DNA of 42,421 nucleotides from an uncultured Lachnospiraceae bacterium. GTDB taxonomy: Bacteria > Bacillota_A > Clostridia > Lachnospirales > Lachnospiraceae. Every line of letters starts with the position of its first letter. Position 1 is the stretch's first letter. Positions 25,370 through 33,087 of the stretch are shown here, one piece after another. The position numbers and the translations under genes were made by a program. The notes under the pieces were generated by a model that was given only the letters and a program-made list of their open reading frames with translations, was not told where the DNA came from and did no database searches. The stretch is taken from assembly GCA_902801585.1 (NCBI GenBank), contig CADCIU010000026.1, positions 1 to 42,421 on the forward strand. The letters run 5' to 3'.

Positions 25370-25945
25370 TCAGCATTCTCTGTCCTCAAGAAACTCTGCG
25401 ACCTTTTTCATCGTATCCCGAATCGTCTTCAGATCCTTCTTCACCTTCCCGCACTCCAGCGAGTGGTTCGCGCCGGGCGTCAGGTGCAGCGGGATCTTCT
25501 TTTCTTCACAGATCTGCACGATCTGCTCTGTCACTGCCCATGGGTCACCCGTGCCGTGAAAAGCGACCGCGTTCCCGACGATCACAGGGAACCGAAATGT
25601 CTCCGCCAGCGGCGTAAAGAGGATCTGCGCGGCGCCAAGGCCGTGTTCGGCGGCATAAGACAGGGCCACCACAGTCCCTACGCTCTTAGAGAAGAACACA
25701 ATATCACTGTATTCCTCCCATTCCACACCCCGCAGTATGTCTTCCGTCTGTTCCCGCGCGCTGACAAAGCATTGATACATCTTGGCCGCGTCGCCTTTGA
25801 CATTGGGCGGAAAATTAGCGTACGGAACTCTTATGATCTCATATCCCTTTTCTGCCGCCAGTTTGGCGCCATAGTATAAAAGCGGTTTGTCACATGTGTA
25901 CCCGATCCCCGGGAAAAATACCGCTGCTTTCTTTGTTTTGTCCAT
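25370..25945 (-). CDS. Alpha/beta hydrolase family protein
   Basis: 191-residue alpha/beta hydrolase. FFPGIGYTCDKPLLYY carries the oxyanion region; FFSKSVGTVVALSYA is the nucleophile elbow with Ser in the S-x-S-x-G type pattern; AFHGTGDPWA supplies the acidic residue and PGANHSLE the histidine, so the triad looks complete. It is cytoplasmic, with no signal peptide. The ATG at 25945 follows GAAAGGAAGG. It lies 47 nt after the symporter gene on the same strand and might share its transcript. The substrate is unknown; dienelactone hydrolase-like or carboxylesterase activity is plausible. Confidence 0.8.
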   Translation of the reverse strand: MDKTKKAAVFFPGIGYTCDKPLLYYGAKLAAEKGYEIIRVPYANFPPNVKGDAAKMYQCFVSAREQTEDILRGVEWEEYSDIVFFSKSVGTVVALSYAAEHGLGAAQILFTPLAETFRFPVIVGNAVAFHGTGDPWAVTEQIVQICEEKKIPLHLTPGANHSLECGKVKKDLKTIRDTMKKVAEFLEDREC

Positions 25946-25980
25946 GGATCCCTTCCTTTCGAACTGCGCGGCTTCCTAAG

Positions 25981-26005
25981 ATGCGCGCCTCGTCATGCGC
26001 GCCTC
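25981..26005 (-). repeat. 14-bp tandem duplication spanning a stop codon
   Basis: ATGCGCGCCTC occurs at 25981-25991 and again at 25995-26005 (period 14). On the minus strand the spacer between the copies includes the TGA that ends the symporter gene. Confidence 0.65.
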
Positions 26006-27234
26006 TTTTCACTCTTCGCCGCCCGCTTTCTCATCATATTGGAAACGATGATCGCGCAGGAAGCGTCGCCGGTGATGTTGAGCGTCGTGCGGCCCATGTC
26101 GAAGATCCTGTCGACGCCTGCCACCAGTGCGATCCCGTCAATGGGAAGCCCGACGGATGTAAGGACCATGGCCAGCATGATCATGCCTGCGCCGGGAACG
26201 CCCGCCGTGCCTACGGAGGCAAGCGTGGCCGTAAGGACGATCGTGACCATCTGGCCCAGCGTCAGGTCAATGCCGTAGCAGGACGCAATGAAGATCGCGC
26301 AGACGCCCTGATAGATCGCAGTTCCGTCCATATTGATCGTCGCGCCCAGCGGCAGGACGAAGGAAGCCACTTCGCGCGAAGCGCCGAGTTTCTCTGTACA
26401 GTCAAGGTTGAGCGGAAGCGTTCCGACGGATGACGCGCTAGAAAACGCAAACAGGATCGCCGGCAGCATTTTCTTGAAGAACTCCAAAGGACTGACTCCT
26501 CCCAGGACTTTGACAGTCATGGAGTAGACGCAGACCGCGTGGATCAAATAGCCTATATAGGCTGTCAGAAGGACCATGGCCAGCGAGCCGATGACCTTGG
26601 GACCGTTCGAAGCGATGACCGGGCACAGAAGGCAGAAAACACCGATCGGCGAGAGCTCCAGGATCATCTCCATAACCTTCATGAAGATGCTGTTCCATCG
26701 CTCAAGTCCTTCGATCGTGGCCTCCGCTTTCTCTCCCAGAAGAATAATGGCAAACCCGATCAGGAGTGCCATCACAATGACCTGCAGCATGTTCGACTCC
26801 GCGATCGGCGCCAGGAAGTTGGACGGAAAGATCCCGACGACCACATCCATCGGTTTGGAAGCTTCGGGCGCCTCATATGACAAGCTGCTGGTCGAAAGCA
26901 CCGGATAGTATTTTTTGAATATATTGGCAAAAAGCAGACCGATCGCCGTCGCCACCGCCGTCGTACAAAAATAATAAATGACGGTGGTCCCGCCGATGGA
27001 GCCCACTTTTCTCACATCGCTGAGTGACACGACGCCGGACATGATCGAAAACAGGACGATCGGACCGACGATGAACTTCACCAGATTCAGGAAGATCGTT
27101 CCGAAAGGCTTGATGTACTCATTCGCGAATTCGGCGTGATCCTGCAACAGCATGCCGGCGATGATGGCCAGCACCAGGGCAATGAAGATCTTCATAGCAA
27201 GCGGCATAGGTTTCTTTTCTGTTTTTTCGTTCAT
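25993..27234 (-). CDS. Dicarboxylate/amino acid:cation symporter (DAACS, glutamate-type)
   Basis: Na+ or H+-coupled glutamate/aspartate or C4-dicarboxylate importer, 413 residues. Hallmarks are all present: AFSSASSVGTLPLNLDC (first re-entrant loop, SS-x-x-x-TLP), PLGATINMDGTAIYQG with the NMDGT cation-binding motif, SVGTAGVPGAGMIML (second re-entrant loop), and the late helix VDRIFDMGRTTLNITGDA with the Asp and Arg/Thr substrate residues. The ATG at 27234 follows GTGGGGGT. The upstream padR-linked operon ends at its own terminator, so this gene should have a separate promoter in the 55-nt gap, though none was clear. It is a more typical family member than the fused symporter at 13022. Confidence 0.93.
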   Translation of the reverse strand: MNEKTEKKPMPLAMKIFIALVLAIIAGMLLQDHAEFANEYIKPFGTIFLNLVKFIVGPIVLFSIMSGVVSLSDVRKVGSIGGTTVIYYFCTTAVATAIGLLFANIFKKYYPVLSTSSLSYEAPEASKPMDVVVGIFPSNFLAPIAESNMLQVIVMALLIGFAIILLGEKAEATIEGLERWNSIFMKVMEMILELSPIGVFCLLCPVIASNGPKVIGSLAMVLLTAYIGYLIHAVCVYSMTVKVLGGVSPLEFFKKMLPAILFAFSSASSVGTLPLNLDCTEKLGASREVASFVLPLGATINMDGTAIYQGVCAIFIASCYGIDLTLGQMVTIVLTATLASVGTAGVPGAGMIMLAMVLTSVGLPIDGIALVAGVDRIFDMGRTTLNITGDASCAIIVSNMMRKRAAKSEKRRA

Positions 27235-27289
27235 AGCAATACCCCCACTTTTTGCACTTTTCATTAATGATACCTCAAAAAACGCGCAT

Positions 27290-27331
27290 AAAAAAGATTC
27301 CCGCGGTGTTTTCTGCTGCACCGCAGGAATC
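27290..27331 (-). terminator. Terminator of the padR/membrane-protein operon
   Basis: A 13-position stem with one mismatch (27296-27308 with 27319-27331; arms GATTCCCGCGGTG and CACCGCAGGAATC). On the minus strand it is followed by a U-run from the A6 at 27290-27295. Confidence 0.8.
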
Positions 27332-27367
27332 CTGTATTTTCTGTCTCTTAGACGGGATCCGTCTTCC

Positions 27368-28519
27368 TCATCTCCCCGCCGACGGAATTCCGTATCTGTT
27401 CTCAATGATCTTCTTGACGATGCCGGCAATGATCCAGATCAGCCATGAGATCCCCCATGTCCCGGTCAGGAAACTCCAGCCGAAGTAGATGCATGTCACG
27501 ACTTCCCAGTAGACCAGCATCAGCGATTCCAGATTCTTGCTGTCGTAATAGTACTTGGGCTCTTTACCTTTGCTGACATAGACAGGCTGTCCCCTGTCCA
27601 TGCTGTAATTGTAACTCTCTGCCTTGCTGTGAGCCTGACGAAGCGTTTTATAAACGCCCTTCTTGCAGCTTCCGCGCACGATCAGGAACACGCCCGCACC
27701 GACAACGACGAACATGCACGCTGCGCCGAAATTGCCGCCAAAAATGATCGGGAAAACAATACTGAGAATGCACATAATGATCCCGAGTGTATTCTGAGTA
27801 TTGCATATACGAATTGCCTGGCTCTCTTCACTCTCCAGGATTTCCCAGGCTTCGTCAGAGATCCGGCATCCCTGCTTCTTCACGAACGTCCAGGGTTTCA
27901 CAGCATTTCCCGACATTCTGAAAAATCCTACCGCCGCAGCCACAAACACAAAGAGCAGCGCTACCCCTACGGAGGAGAAGAAGTCTCCTATAAATCCTCC
28001 GCCGAGATCTCCTGTCAAAATAGCGCCGGTCGGCGCCGTGATGCACAGGAACACACCAAAGGCTGTCAGAAGTGCCGAGTAATTTCCCGCGGCAATATAC
28101 TCCATCACATCGTCGGATGACAGGAACGCCGTGTTCTGCTCGGGCCGGCGACAGGTGCTGCCGCCCGACCGGGTGCCTGCGCCATATGACTGATAGGCGT
28201 CTCCGGATGTCTGCTGCGCATTCGTCTCTGCGTGCGGTTCGCCGCTGACATCGGGCTCTTTCTCACTGTTTTGACACTGCTCAGCGGCGGCTTTGCTGTT
28301 TATGTACTCCTCAATGCCGAGCGACTGTGCCAGCTCATCCCGATTGCCGAACTCGGAGATAACGGTTCCCACCGCTTCATTCTCACTCTTGCCCTCGTCA
28401 ATCAGTTCTGTATATTTATCTTCCATCATCGCCGCAAGCTCTTCGTAGGCCTTGCGCACTTCGGGCGTGTCAGGAAGTCCGGCAAACATTGCTTTCAGAT
28501 AATTTCTGATCGTCTCCAT
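27368..28519 (-). CDS. Permease-prefix (HAAS-type) domain membrane protein
   Basis: 383 residues. The first 70 or so form the helical domain usually found in genes next to PadR regulators (METIRNYLKAMFAGLPDTPE, then MMEDKYTELIDEGKSENEAV and VISEFGNRDELAQSLG). A Gln/Ser/Thr-rich linker of about 60 residues follows. Then come around six membrane helices, in pairs near 150-210, 255-295 and 340-375. No transport or enzyme motif is recognised; members are often called DUF1700-like or permease-prefix proteins. The ATG at 28519 follows AAAGGAGA, 27 nt after padR, so they are co-transcribed, and the PadR protein probably controls its amount. Confidence 0.75.
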   Translation of the reverse strand: METIRNYLKAMFAGLPDTPEVRKAYEELAAMMEDKYTELIDEGKSENEAVGTVISEFGNRDELAQSLGIEEYINSKAAAEQCQNSEKEPDVSGEPHAETNAQQTSGDAYQSYGAGTRSGGSTCRRPEQNTAFLSSDDVMEYIAAGNYSALLTAFGVFLCITAPTGAILTGDLGGGFIGDFFSSVGVALLFVFVAAAVGFFRMSGNAVKPWTFVKKQGCRISDEAWEILESEESQAIRICNTQNTLGIIMCILSIVFPIIFGGNFGAACMFVVVGAGVFLIVRGSCKKGVYKTLRQAHSKAESYNYSMDRGQPVYVSKGKEPKYYYDSKNLESLMLVYWEVVTCIYFGWSFLTGTWGISWLIWIIAGIVKKIIENRYGIPSAGR

Positions 28520-28546
28520 GACGTCTCCTTTCTTAAATCGTTTTGA

Positions 28547-28906
28547 TCATCTGGCGCCCGGTAAAGCCCGCGTGCCGGTGGGAGAAATAAAGTGCTCGAT
28601 CACTTCCTTGGTCAGATTCCACTCTTCACACTTCTCTCTGTAATACTCCCTTCCCAGATCGGTTATGCTGTAATACGTCCGCTTTTTCCCGTTCTCCGCG
28701 TTCTGGGAGAAAGATGCGATGTACCCGTTCTTCTCCATTCTCGTGAAGGCTGAGTACAGTGTCGTCTCCTTGATGATATATTTCTCATCGGAGATCGAGC
28801 GGATCATTCTTGAAATTTCATAACCGTAGGAAGGCTTGTCCAGTAGGAGATAAAGAATGATCGTGTCATTGTATCCTCGGATCACATCACTGCTGATCGT
28901 AGTCAA
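28547..28906 (-). CDS. PadR family transcriptional regulator
   Basis: 119-residue winged-helix repressor. The family start SSDVIRGYNDTIILYLLL leads into the winged helix (PSYGYEISRMIRSISDEKY, then KETTLYSAFTRMEKNGYIAS and KRTYYSITDLGREYYREKCE); a short C-terminal dimerisation helix follows. The start is TTG at 28906, preceded by AGGAGGGGAGG. It is first gene of a two-gene operon with the membrane protein, a common PadR arrangement in which the repressor regulates its own operon. The effector is unknown. A tandem-repeat array lies 40 bp upstream and is a candidate binding or promoter region. Confidence 0.9.
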   Translation of the reverse strand: MTTISSDVIRGYNDTIILYLLLDKPSYGYEISRMIRSISDEKYIIKETTLYSAFTRMEKNGYIASFSQNAENGKKRTYYSITDLGREYYREKCEEWNLTKEVIEHFISPTGTRALPGAR

Positions 28907-28946
28907 TTGCCTCCCCTCCTTTCCTGTGGCTCATCATCTCTTTGAC

Positions 28947-29019
28947 TGTCGTTGCATCGTCAGGCGTTGCATTGGTTGTCGTTGCATCGCCTGTCGTAGT
29001 ATATCTGTCGTAGTAAATA
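28947..29019 (-). repeat. Five-copy 14-15 bp tandem repeat upstream of padR
   Basis: Plus-strand units begin at 28947, 28962, 28977, 28992 and 29006: TGTCGTTGCATCGTC, AGGCGTTGCATTGGT, TGTCGTTGCATCGCC, TGTCGTAGTATATC, TGTCGTAGTAAATA. GTTGCAT recurs at an exact 15-bp spacing three times. On the minus strand, the last two copies give ACTACGACAG next to TATACT and TATATT, which could serve as -10 elements. It may be an operator array or a copy-number-variable promoter. Confidence 0.7.
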
Positions 29020-29077
29020 TAGCACCGCAGGAATGCTTTGTAAAGCAGAAAATTGTCATTCGCGCCAAGGCCGGGGG

Positions 29078-29124
29078 AAATGTATTCGCGCCTCGAACCC
29101 AAGGCCCGAGGCGCGAATACATTT
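29078..29124 (-). terminator. 18-bp perfect inverted repeat ending the SRAP operon
   Basis: Arms at 29078-29095 and 29107-29124 (core ATTCGCGCCTCG/CGAGGCGCGAAT) with an 11-nt loop, 10 nt after the SRAP stop on the minus strand and followed by TTT then C-rich sequence. It is stable enough to mark the transcript end. A partial extra copy of the arm (ATTCGCGCC) lies at 29058-29066. Confidence 0.7.
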
Positions 29125-29134
29125 ATCATATAGT

Positions 29135-29734
29135 TCAAGTCCAGTCAAACGTCAGCTGCTCATTTGGGCGCTCAGCCTTCAGCAGCGGCAATTCTTTCAT
29201 CAGGGCGCTTGCCGCCCTGCCTGCATCACACACCCAGGGTTCCACTTCTTCCCTGGTGAGAATCAAAGGCATCCTGTCATGGACCGGCAGCATCGATGCG
29301 TTAGCTTCCCTGGTCAGGATCACAAACCGCTTTTCATCTCCATAAGGTCTGTAGATTCCCGCCAGATACAGGATCGGCCGATCCGGACTTCTGAAGATCA
29401 CTTTTTCTTTCTTCTTGTCCCACTCATAAAACCCCGCTGCCGGCAAAACACATCGCCTCGCTGCGAAGCTCTCTGCAAACGTCTGCTTCGTCCTGACGCT
29501 CTCCGCCCTTGCGTTGATCAATAGTCTTCCTTTATCAAAGCTTATAAAGCCCCATTTCAAAATGTCCGCGGCCAGCGTTCCTGCCGCGCCGACCACAGCC
29601 GCCGCTTCCATAGCAGGGGTGTAATCCGCTGTCCTCAAGACTTTCTCCTGCAGACGGGCCATCCCGGCAAGCTCCGGAAAATCTTCCTCAAACGCTTCTT
29701 CCGCGTCATTGTCCCAAAAGTATCGTCCACACAT
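29135..29734 (-). CDS. SOS response-associated peptidase (SRAP, YedK/HMCES family)
   Basis: Protein that crosslinks to and shields abasic sites in single-stranded DNA, 199 residues. It starts MCGRYFW, so Cys2 becomes the catalytic N-terminal residue after Met removal. Other family elements: NARAESV (Asn and Glu contacts), RRCVLPAAGFYEW with the active-site Glu, and MLPVHDRMPLIL with the catalytic His. The ATG lies one base after the phosphoesterase stop, so the two are coupled. Last gene of the long minus-strand run, before an 18-bp hairpin. Its neighbourhood of MazG and purine phosphorylase suits DNA and nucleotide housekeeping. Confidence 0.95.
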   Translation of the reverse strand: MCGRYFWDNDAEEAFEEDFPELAGMARLQEKVLRTADYTPAMEAAAVVGAAGTLAADILKWGFISFDKGRLLINARAESVRTKQTFAESFAARRCVLPAAGFYEWDKKKEKVIFRSPDRPILYLAGIYRPYGDEKRFVILTREANASMLPVHDRMPLILTREEVEPWVCDAGRAASALMKELPLLKAERPNEQLTFDWT

Positions 29735-29735
29735 T

Positions 29736-30518
29736 TTAAAGCCCCATCTTGCTCATGATCTGCTCCGGCGTGACGCCGGGATGCGTCACATAAAGTCTCA
29801 CGATCTGCTCCGCCAGCTCCATGCTCAACTTCCTGCGCGATGCGATCTCCGAGACCGTTCTGTGCTTCTCGAGATCAGCTCCGATCTCTCGAATAAGGTC
29901 ACCGGAAACCTGTTCTTTTCTCTCGATCACAGTGCCCATAGACTGTCCTCTGCCGGTAATACCTGATGAGCGTCCTGCCCCGGAAACAGATTCGTGCGGA
30001 ATCTCTATTTTTTCCACGATGATGGCAGACGGCTTCACTGCCTCCTCAGATTCCGAATCCGGGATCGTGAGCACCGCCATCGTGATCGCCTGGCCAAAGC
30101 GGCGGGGGCCGCAGCTGCCCGGGTTCAGGAAAAGCTTGCCGTCCCTGTACTCCTGCGCATAGCGGTGGCTGTGTCCGTAAATGACCACATCCGCATCGAC
30201 CATGGCGGGGATGTCTTTTTTCATGTGGGTCATGAAAAACCTGCAGCCGTAGAGCCGGACTTCTCTCGCGTACGGAATGTCCGACGCCCAGTTCCGGTCG
30301 TTGTTGCCGCGAACCGCATAGAAATTGCCGGCGCCGCCCACTCTCGCAGACGCGCTCTCTCCGCACAATGCCTGTATCCCGGCCAGCGTATCAGGACCGC
30401 TGATGTCTCCGCCGTGCAGAACAGCGTCACAGGTCTTAATAACATCTGCCACTTCCGGCCGGAGCAGGTTGTGGGTATCCGAGATGACCGCGATCCTGTG
30501 CCCGCCGCAGTGTCTCAT
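29736..30518 (-). CDS. YfcE/MJ0936-type metallophosphoesterase with C-terminal extension
   Basis: Calcineurin-like phosphodiesterase, 260 residues. Metal-binding blocks are in order: VISDTHN (D, H), LHGGDIS (D), VRGNNDR (N, D), FMTHMKK (H) and YGHSHRYAQ (H, H). The domain ends near residue 160, its usual size. The remaining 100 residues are a Ser/Gly-rich linker and a predicted helical module (EIGADLEKHRTVSEIASRRK, then LYVTHPGVTPEQIMSKMGL) that looks like a helix-turn-helix, not seen in plain YfcE. The ATG overlaps the punA stop by 4 nt (ATGA). The substrate is unknown; the linked PNP and SRAP genes hint at nucleotide or nucleic-acid work. Confidence 0.85.
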   Translation of the reverse strand: MRHCGGHRIAVISDTHNLLRPEVADVIKTCDAVLHGGDISGPDTLAGIQALCGESASARVGGAGNFYAVRGNNDRNWASDIPYAREVRLYGCRFFMTHMKKDIPAMVDADVVIYGHSHRYAQEYRDGKLFLNPGSCGPRRFGQAITMAVLTIPDSESEEAVKPSAIIVEKIEIPHESVSGAGRSSGITGRGQSMGTVIERKEQVSGDLIREIGADLEKHRTVSEIASRRKLSMELAEQIVRLYVTHPGVTPEQIMSKMGL

Positions 30519-31333
30519 ATCCTTCTCACCACTTCCTTGACCAGCTTCTGAAGCTGCTCGCCGGCGCGGTTCGCCACTTTCTGAATTTCTTCATGGGAAG
30601 TCTCGAACGTCGTGTTGACGATCGCCATGTCCGTGATGCAGCTGATGCCCATGACTCTCATGCCCATGTGCCTGAGCGCGACCGCTTCGCACGCCGTACT
30701 CATGCCGACAGCGTCGGCGCCGAACATGGCATACATCTTAACTTCATTGGGCGTCTCGTAAGTGGGACCGGTGATCTGCAGATAGACGCCGTCCGCCAGT
30801 TCGATGTTCATCTCTTCCGCCGTCTTGTGCAAAAGCGCGATCAGTTCCTTGTCATAGATCGCACTGACATCAGGGAAGCGAACGCCCAGATTGCTGTCGT
30901 TGGGGCCGATCAGGGGGGAAGGGACGAAGGCTGTATTCTGATCGTTGATGCACATCAGTGTGCCCGGATGGAAGCCGGGGTTCAGACCGCCCGCCGCGTT
31001 GGTCAAAATGATCGCCTCGACGCCCATGAGTGCCATGACGCGGACCGGCAGCACGACCTTCTGCATCGGGTAGCCCTCATAAAAATGCACGCGTCCGTTC
31101 ATCAGGACCACCGGCACGGAGTCTATATAACCGAAGATGTACTCTCCTTTGTGTCCCTCTACCGTCGAATGCGGAAATCCGGCCAGTTCCGAATAAGGGA
31201 TTCTGGTAACCACTTCAATATCATCCGCAAGTCCGCCCAGTCCTGAACCGAGCACGATTCCGATCCTTGGCTTAAAATCTGTCCTCGAATGAACTGCCAG
31301 AAGTGCAAGCTCATAATCTGCCATCTTTTCCAT
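30515..31333 (-). CDS. punA: Purine-nucleoside phosphorylase
   Basis: Trimeric PNP class enzyme converting (deoxy)guanosine or inosine plus phosphate to base and (deoxy)ribose-1-phosphate; 272 residues. Family segments: IGIVLGSGLGGLA (phosphate loop), GFPHSTVEGHKGE (His), LMNGRVHFYEGY, ILTNAAGGLNPGF, GVYLQITGPTYETPNEVKM (base site with Glu), ADAVGMSTACEAV (ribose site Met) and CITDMA in place of the usual CITNxA, an Asn-to-Asp change at a residue that contacts the purine. The start is ATG 31333, with AGGTGA upstream; a GTG one codon earlier is possible. It begins 4 nt after mazG and overlaps the phosphoesterase by 4 nt. Confidence 0.94.
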   Translation of the reverse strand: MEKMADYELALLAVHSRTDFKPRIGIVLGSGLGGLADDIEVVTRIPYSELAGFPHSTVEGHKGEYIFGYIDSVPVVLMNGRVHFYEGYPMQKVVLPVRVMALMGVEAIILTNAAGGLNPGFHPGTLMCINDQNTAFVPSPLIGPNDSNLGVRFPDVSAIYDKELIALLHKTAEEMNIELADGVYLQITGPTYETPNEVKMYAMFGADAVGMSTACEAVALRHMGMRVMGISCITDMAIVNTTFETSHEEIQKVANRAGEQLQKLVKEVVRRI

Positions 31334-31337
31334 CACG

Positions 31338-31811
31338 TCACCTATACCCTTTCCGCCTCTCAGCTACATTGATCAGTTCCTTTGCCTCTTCCATAGCCGC
31401 CGAAAGATACGGCTCCTGCCATTCACGGCCTTCCTTCTCCTTTTTTTTGATCTCCTCCCAGCCGGCCCTGCGCTCCCCATCGGAGCTGTATTCTGCGCCT
31501 GAGAAGACATGCGGATGCCTTCGCACCATCTTGTCGGAAGCAGCTTTTGCCACATCTTCCAGTGTAAAGAGGCCTTCCTCTTCCGCGATCACGGCATGGA
31601 ACATGACCTGCAGCAGCAGGTCGCCCAGCTCCTCTTTGAGATTCTCTGCCTCACCCGTCTGTGCCAAAATATTGATCCCGCAGATCACTTCCGCCGCCTC
31701 CTCGATGCACGGAGGCTTCAGGCTCGTATGTGTCTGCGCGCGGTCCCATGGACATCCGTTCTCCCCCCGGAGTTTGTGCACGACCTCTTTTAATCTGTCA
31801 ATTTCACTCAT
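31338..31811 (-). CDS. mazG: MazG-family nucleoside triphosphate pyrophosphohydrolase (single domain)
   Basis: House-cleaning enzyme hydrolysing (d)NTPs to monophosphates, 157 residues. It carries LRGENGCPWDRAQTHTSLKP, the EExxE helix in CIEEAAEVICGI, and ELGDLLLQVMFHA with the ExxD metal-binding pair, then KMVRRHPHVFSG. Classical MazG is about 260 residues with two repeats; only one is present here, which is common in Clostridia. The ATG at 31811 has AAGGGAACG upstream. It is followed by punA after 4 nt. An 86-nt gap to the preceding flavodoxin gene could hold a promoter, but no good hexamers were found. Confidence 0.93.
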   Translation of the reverse strand: MSEIDRLKEVVHKLRGENGCPWDRAQTHTSLKPPCIEEAAEVICGINILAQTGEAENLKEELGDLLLQVMFHAVIAEEEGLFTLEDVAKAASDKMVRRHPHVFSGAEYSSDGERRAGWEEIKKKEKEGREWQEPYLSAAMEEAKELINVAERRKGYR

Positions 31812-31897
31812 CTCGTTCCCTTGGAATGCTCCGGTACGTGTTTTAATACCACCCGTTTTTTATGCCATCCGGAGGCCATAAAGCCGTGTTTTGTCTC

Positions 31898-32515
31898 TTA
31901 CCGGATGAAGTTAGTCGCCTGCCACGGCTCCGTCTCGGGGAGACCGTATTTTTCCTTGCCCAGCGCGATGCTCTTCATGAGGAAAGCCATGTTCCTGGCC
32001 AGAACGCGCATCGTCTGCATTCCCTCCAGATCATGGGCGGCCTCTTCTTTCAATCTGCCATGCACGCTGTTCCAGTACTGGCTGGACGCGACCGGCATGC
32101 CGCTGATGGTGAAATACTTGTTGAGTTCGTCAAATGTCGCAGAACATCCGCCTCTTCTGGCCACCACGACGCTCGCACCGACCTTCATGGTCTTGTCAAA
32201 ACCGGTGCTGTAGAAAAGCCTGTCGAGGCAGGCGATCAGTGTCGCGTTCGCGGACGCATAATAGACAGGAGATGCCAGCACAAGGCCGTCCGCCTCTTCA
32301 AACTTCGGTGCGATCTCATTGACGATGTCTTCAAAGACGCACTGGCCGTTCTCCGCGCAGCTGTTGCAGGCAATGCAGCCCCGGATCGCTTTGTTGCCGA
32401 CCCTTATGACCTCTGTCTCGATCCCCTCCGCCTCGAAGATCTGGACCATCTCATCGATCGCCGCCGTAGTATTTCCTCCCTTTCGGGGACTTCCGTTCAA
32501 GAACAGTACTTTCAT
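31898..32515 (-). CDS. Flavodoxin-fold NAD(P)H-dependent FMN reductase / iron-sulfur flavoprotein-like
   Basis: 205-residue flavodoxin-like protein. FLNGSPRKGGNTTAAID is the FMN phosphate loop, LASPVYYASANATL the isoalloxazine loop. CIACNSCAENGQC carries the compact Cys cluster of iron-sulfur flavoproteins and related reductases, so a 4Fe-4S site is possible, although many members with the motif lack a cluster. The ATG at 32515 follows GGGAGG. It comes 20 nt after the GNAT gene in the same run. Natural partners are unknown; redox housekeeping or quinone/FMN reduction is likely. Confidence 0.87.
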   Translation of the reverse strand: MKVLFLNGSPRKGGNTTAAIDEMVQIFEAEGIETEVIRVGNKAIRGCIACNSCAENGQCVFEDIVNEIAPKFEEADGLVLASPVYYASANATLIACLDRLFYSTGFDKTMKVGASVVVARRGGCSATFDELNKYFTISGMPVASSQYWNSVHGRLKEEAAHDLEGMQTMRVLARNMAFLMKSIALGKEKYGLPETEPWQATNFIR

Positions 32516-32535
32516 CCTATGTTTCCTCCCTTTCT

Positions 32536-33087
32536 CTATGATTGCAGATCAGAGGCCTCTGTGTGCTCTCCGATCATCTTCTCCATCCAGATCATATTAT
32601 ACCACCGTCCGAATTTATATCCGCACTGATGGAATGTCCCGACTTTCCTATACCCCATGTGTTCGTGGAACTGCTCGCTGTTGTGGTCCAGGTATTCATC
32701 ATCTTGTTCCGGGACACCGATACAGGCATAGAGGTTCAACATCCCTTTTGCCCTCAGTACCTCTTCCAGCGCCTCATACAGTTTCCTGCCCAGGCCTCCC
32801 CCGACCGCATCGCGGGCCAGGTAGATCGTCATCTCACAGGAACGGTCATAGGCCGCCCTGTCCTTGAAAACGCCGGCATAAGCGTAGCCTTGGATCACTC
32901 CGCCGCGCTCGATGACCAGATACGGGTACCGCGCACGGATGTGCTCGATCCGTTCCCTGAATTCCTCCGTTGTCGGCACATCGTACTCGAAGGTGATCGC
33001 CGTCTCCTCCACATAGGGGGCATAAATCTCCAAAAGGCGCGCCGCATCTTCCGACACAGCGGGCCTGATCACACACCGCCCGCTCAT
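32536..33087 (-). CDS. GNAT N-acetyltransferase, phosphinothricin acetyltransferase-like
   Basis: 183-residue acetyl-CoA-dependent N-acetyltransferase. The start VIRPAVSEDAARLLEIYAPY with ETAITFEYDVPTTEEF is typical of the PAT/YncA branch. Motif A follows as EMTIYLARDAVGGGLGRKLY (Gly-rich CoA loop), with NLYACIGVPEQ and HEHMGYRKVGTFHQCGYKFGRW later. PAT-like proteins acetylate methionine sulfoximine-type or other amino acids; the actual substrate is unknown. Its ATG overlaps the aldo/keto reductase stop (ATGA), implying coupling. Confidence 0.88.
   Translation of the reverse strand: MSGRCVIRPAVSEDAARLLEIYAPYVEETAITFEYDVPTTEEFRERIEHIRARYPYLVIERGGVIQGYAYAGVFKDRAAYDRSCEMTIYLARDAVGGGLGRKLYEALEEVLRAKGMLNLYACIGVPEQDDEYLDHNSEQFHEHMGYRKVGTFHQCGYKFGRWYNMIWMEKMIGEHTEASDLQS

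Noticed and set aside
25339..25385. Nested short hairpins between the EamA and hydrolase genes as a terminator
   Set aside because: Stems are only 6 bp, lack a T-run and overlap the hydrolase coding end.
28947..29019. CRISPR array
   Set aside because: Units are 14-15 bp and contiguous without spacers, and no cas genes are present.
28887..29138. Open frame containing a TTTGDATTTNATPDD-type repeat
   Set aside because: It translates the 15-bp DNA repeats and the 18-bp palindrome, overlaps padR and has no ribosome site.
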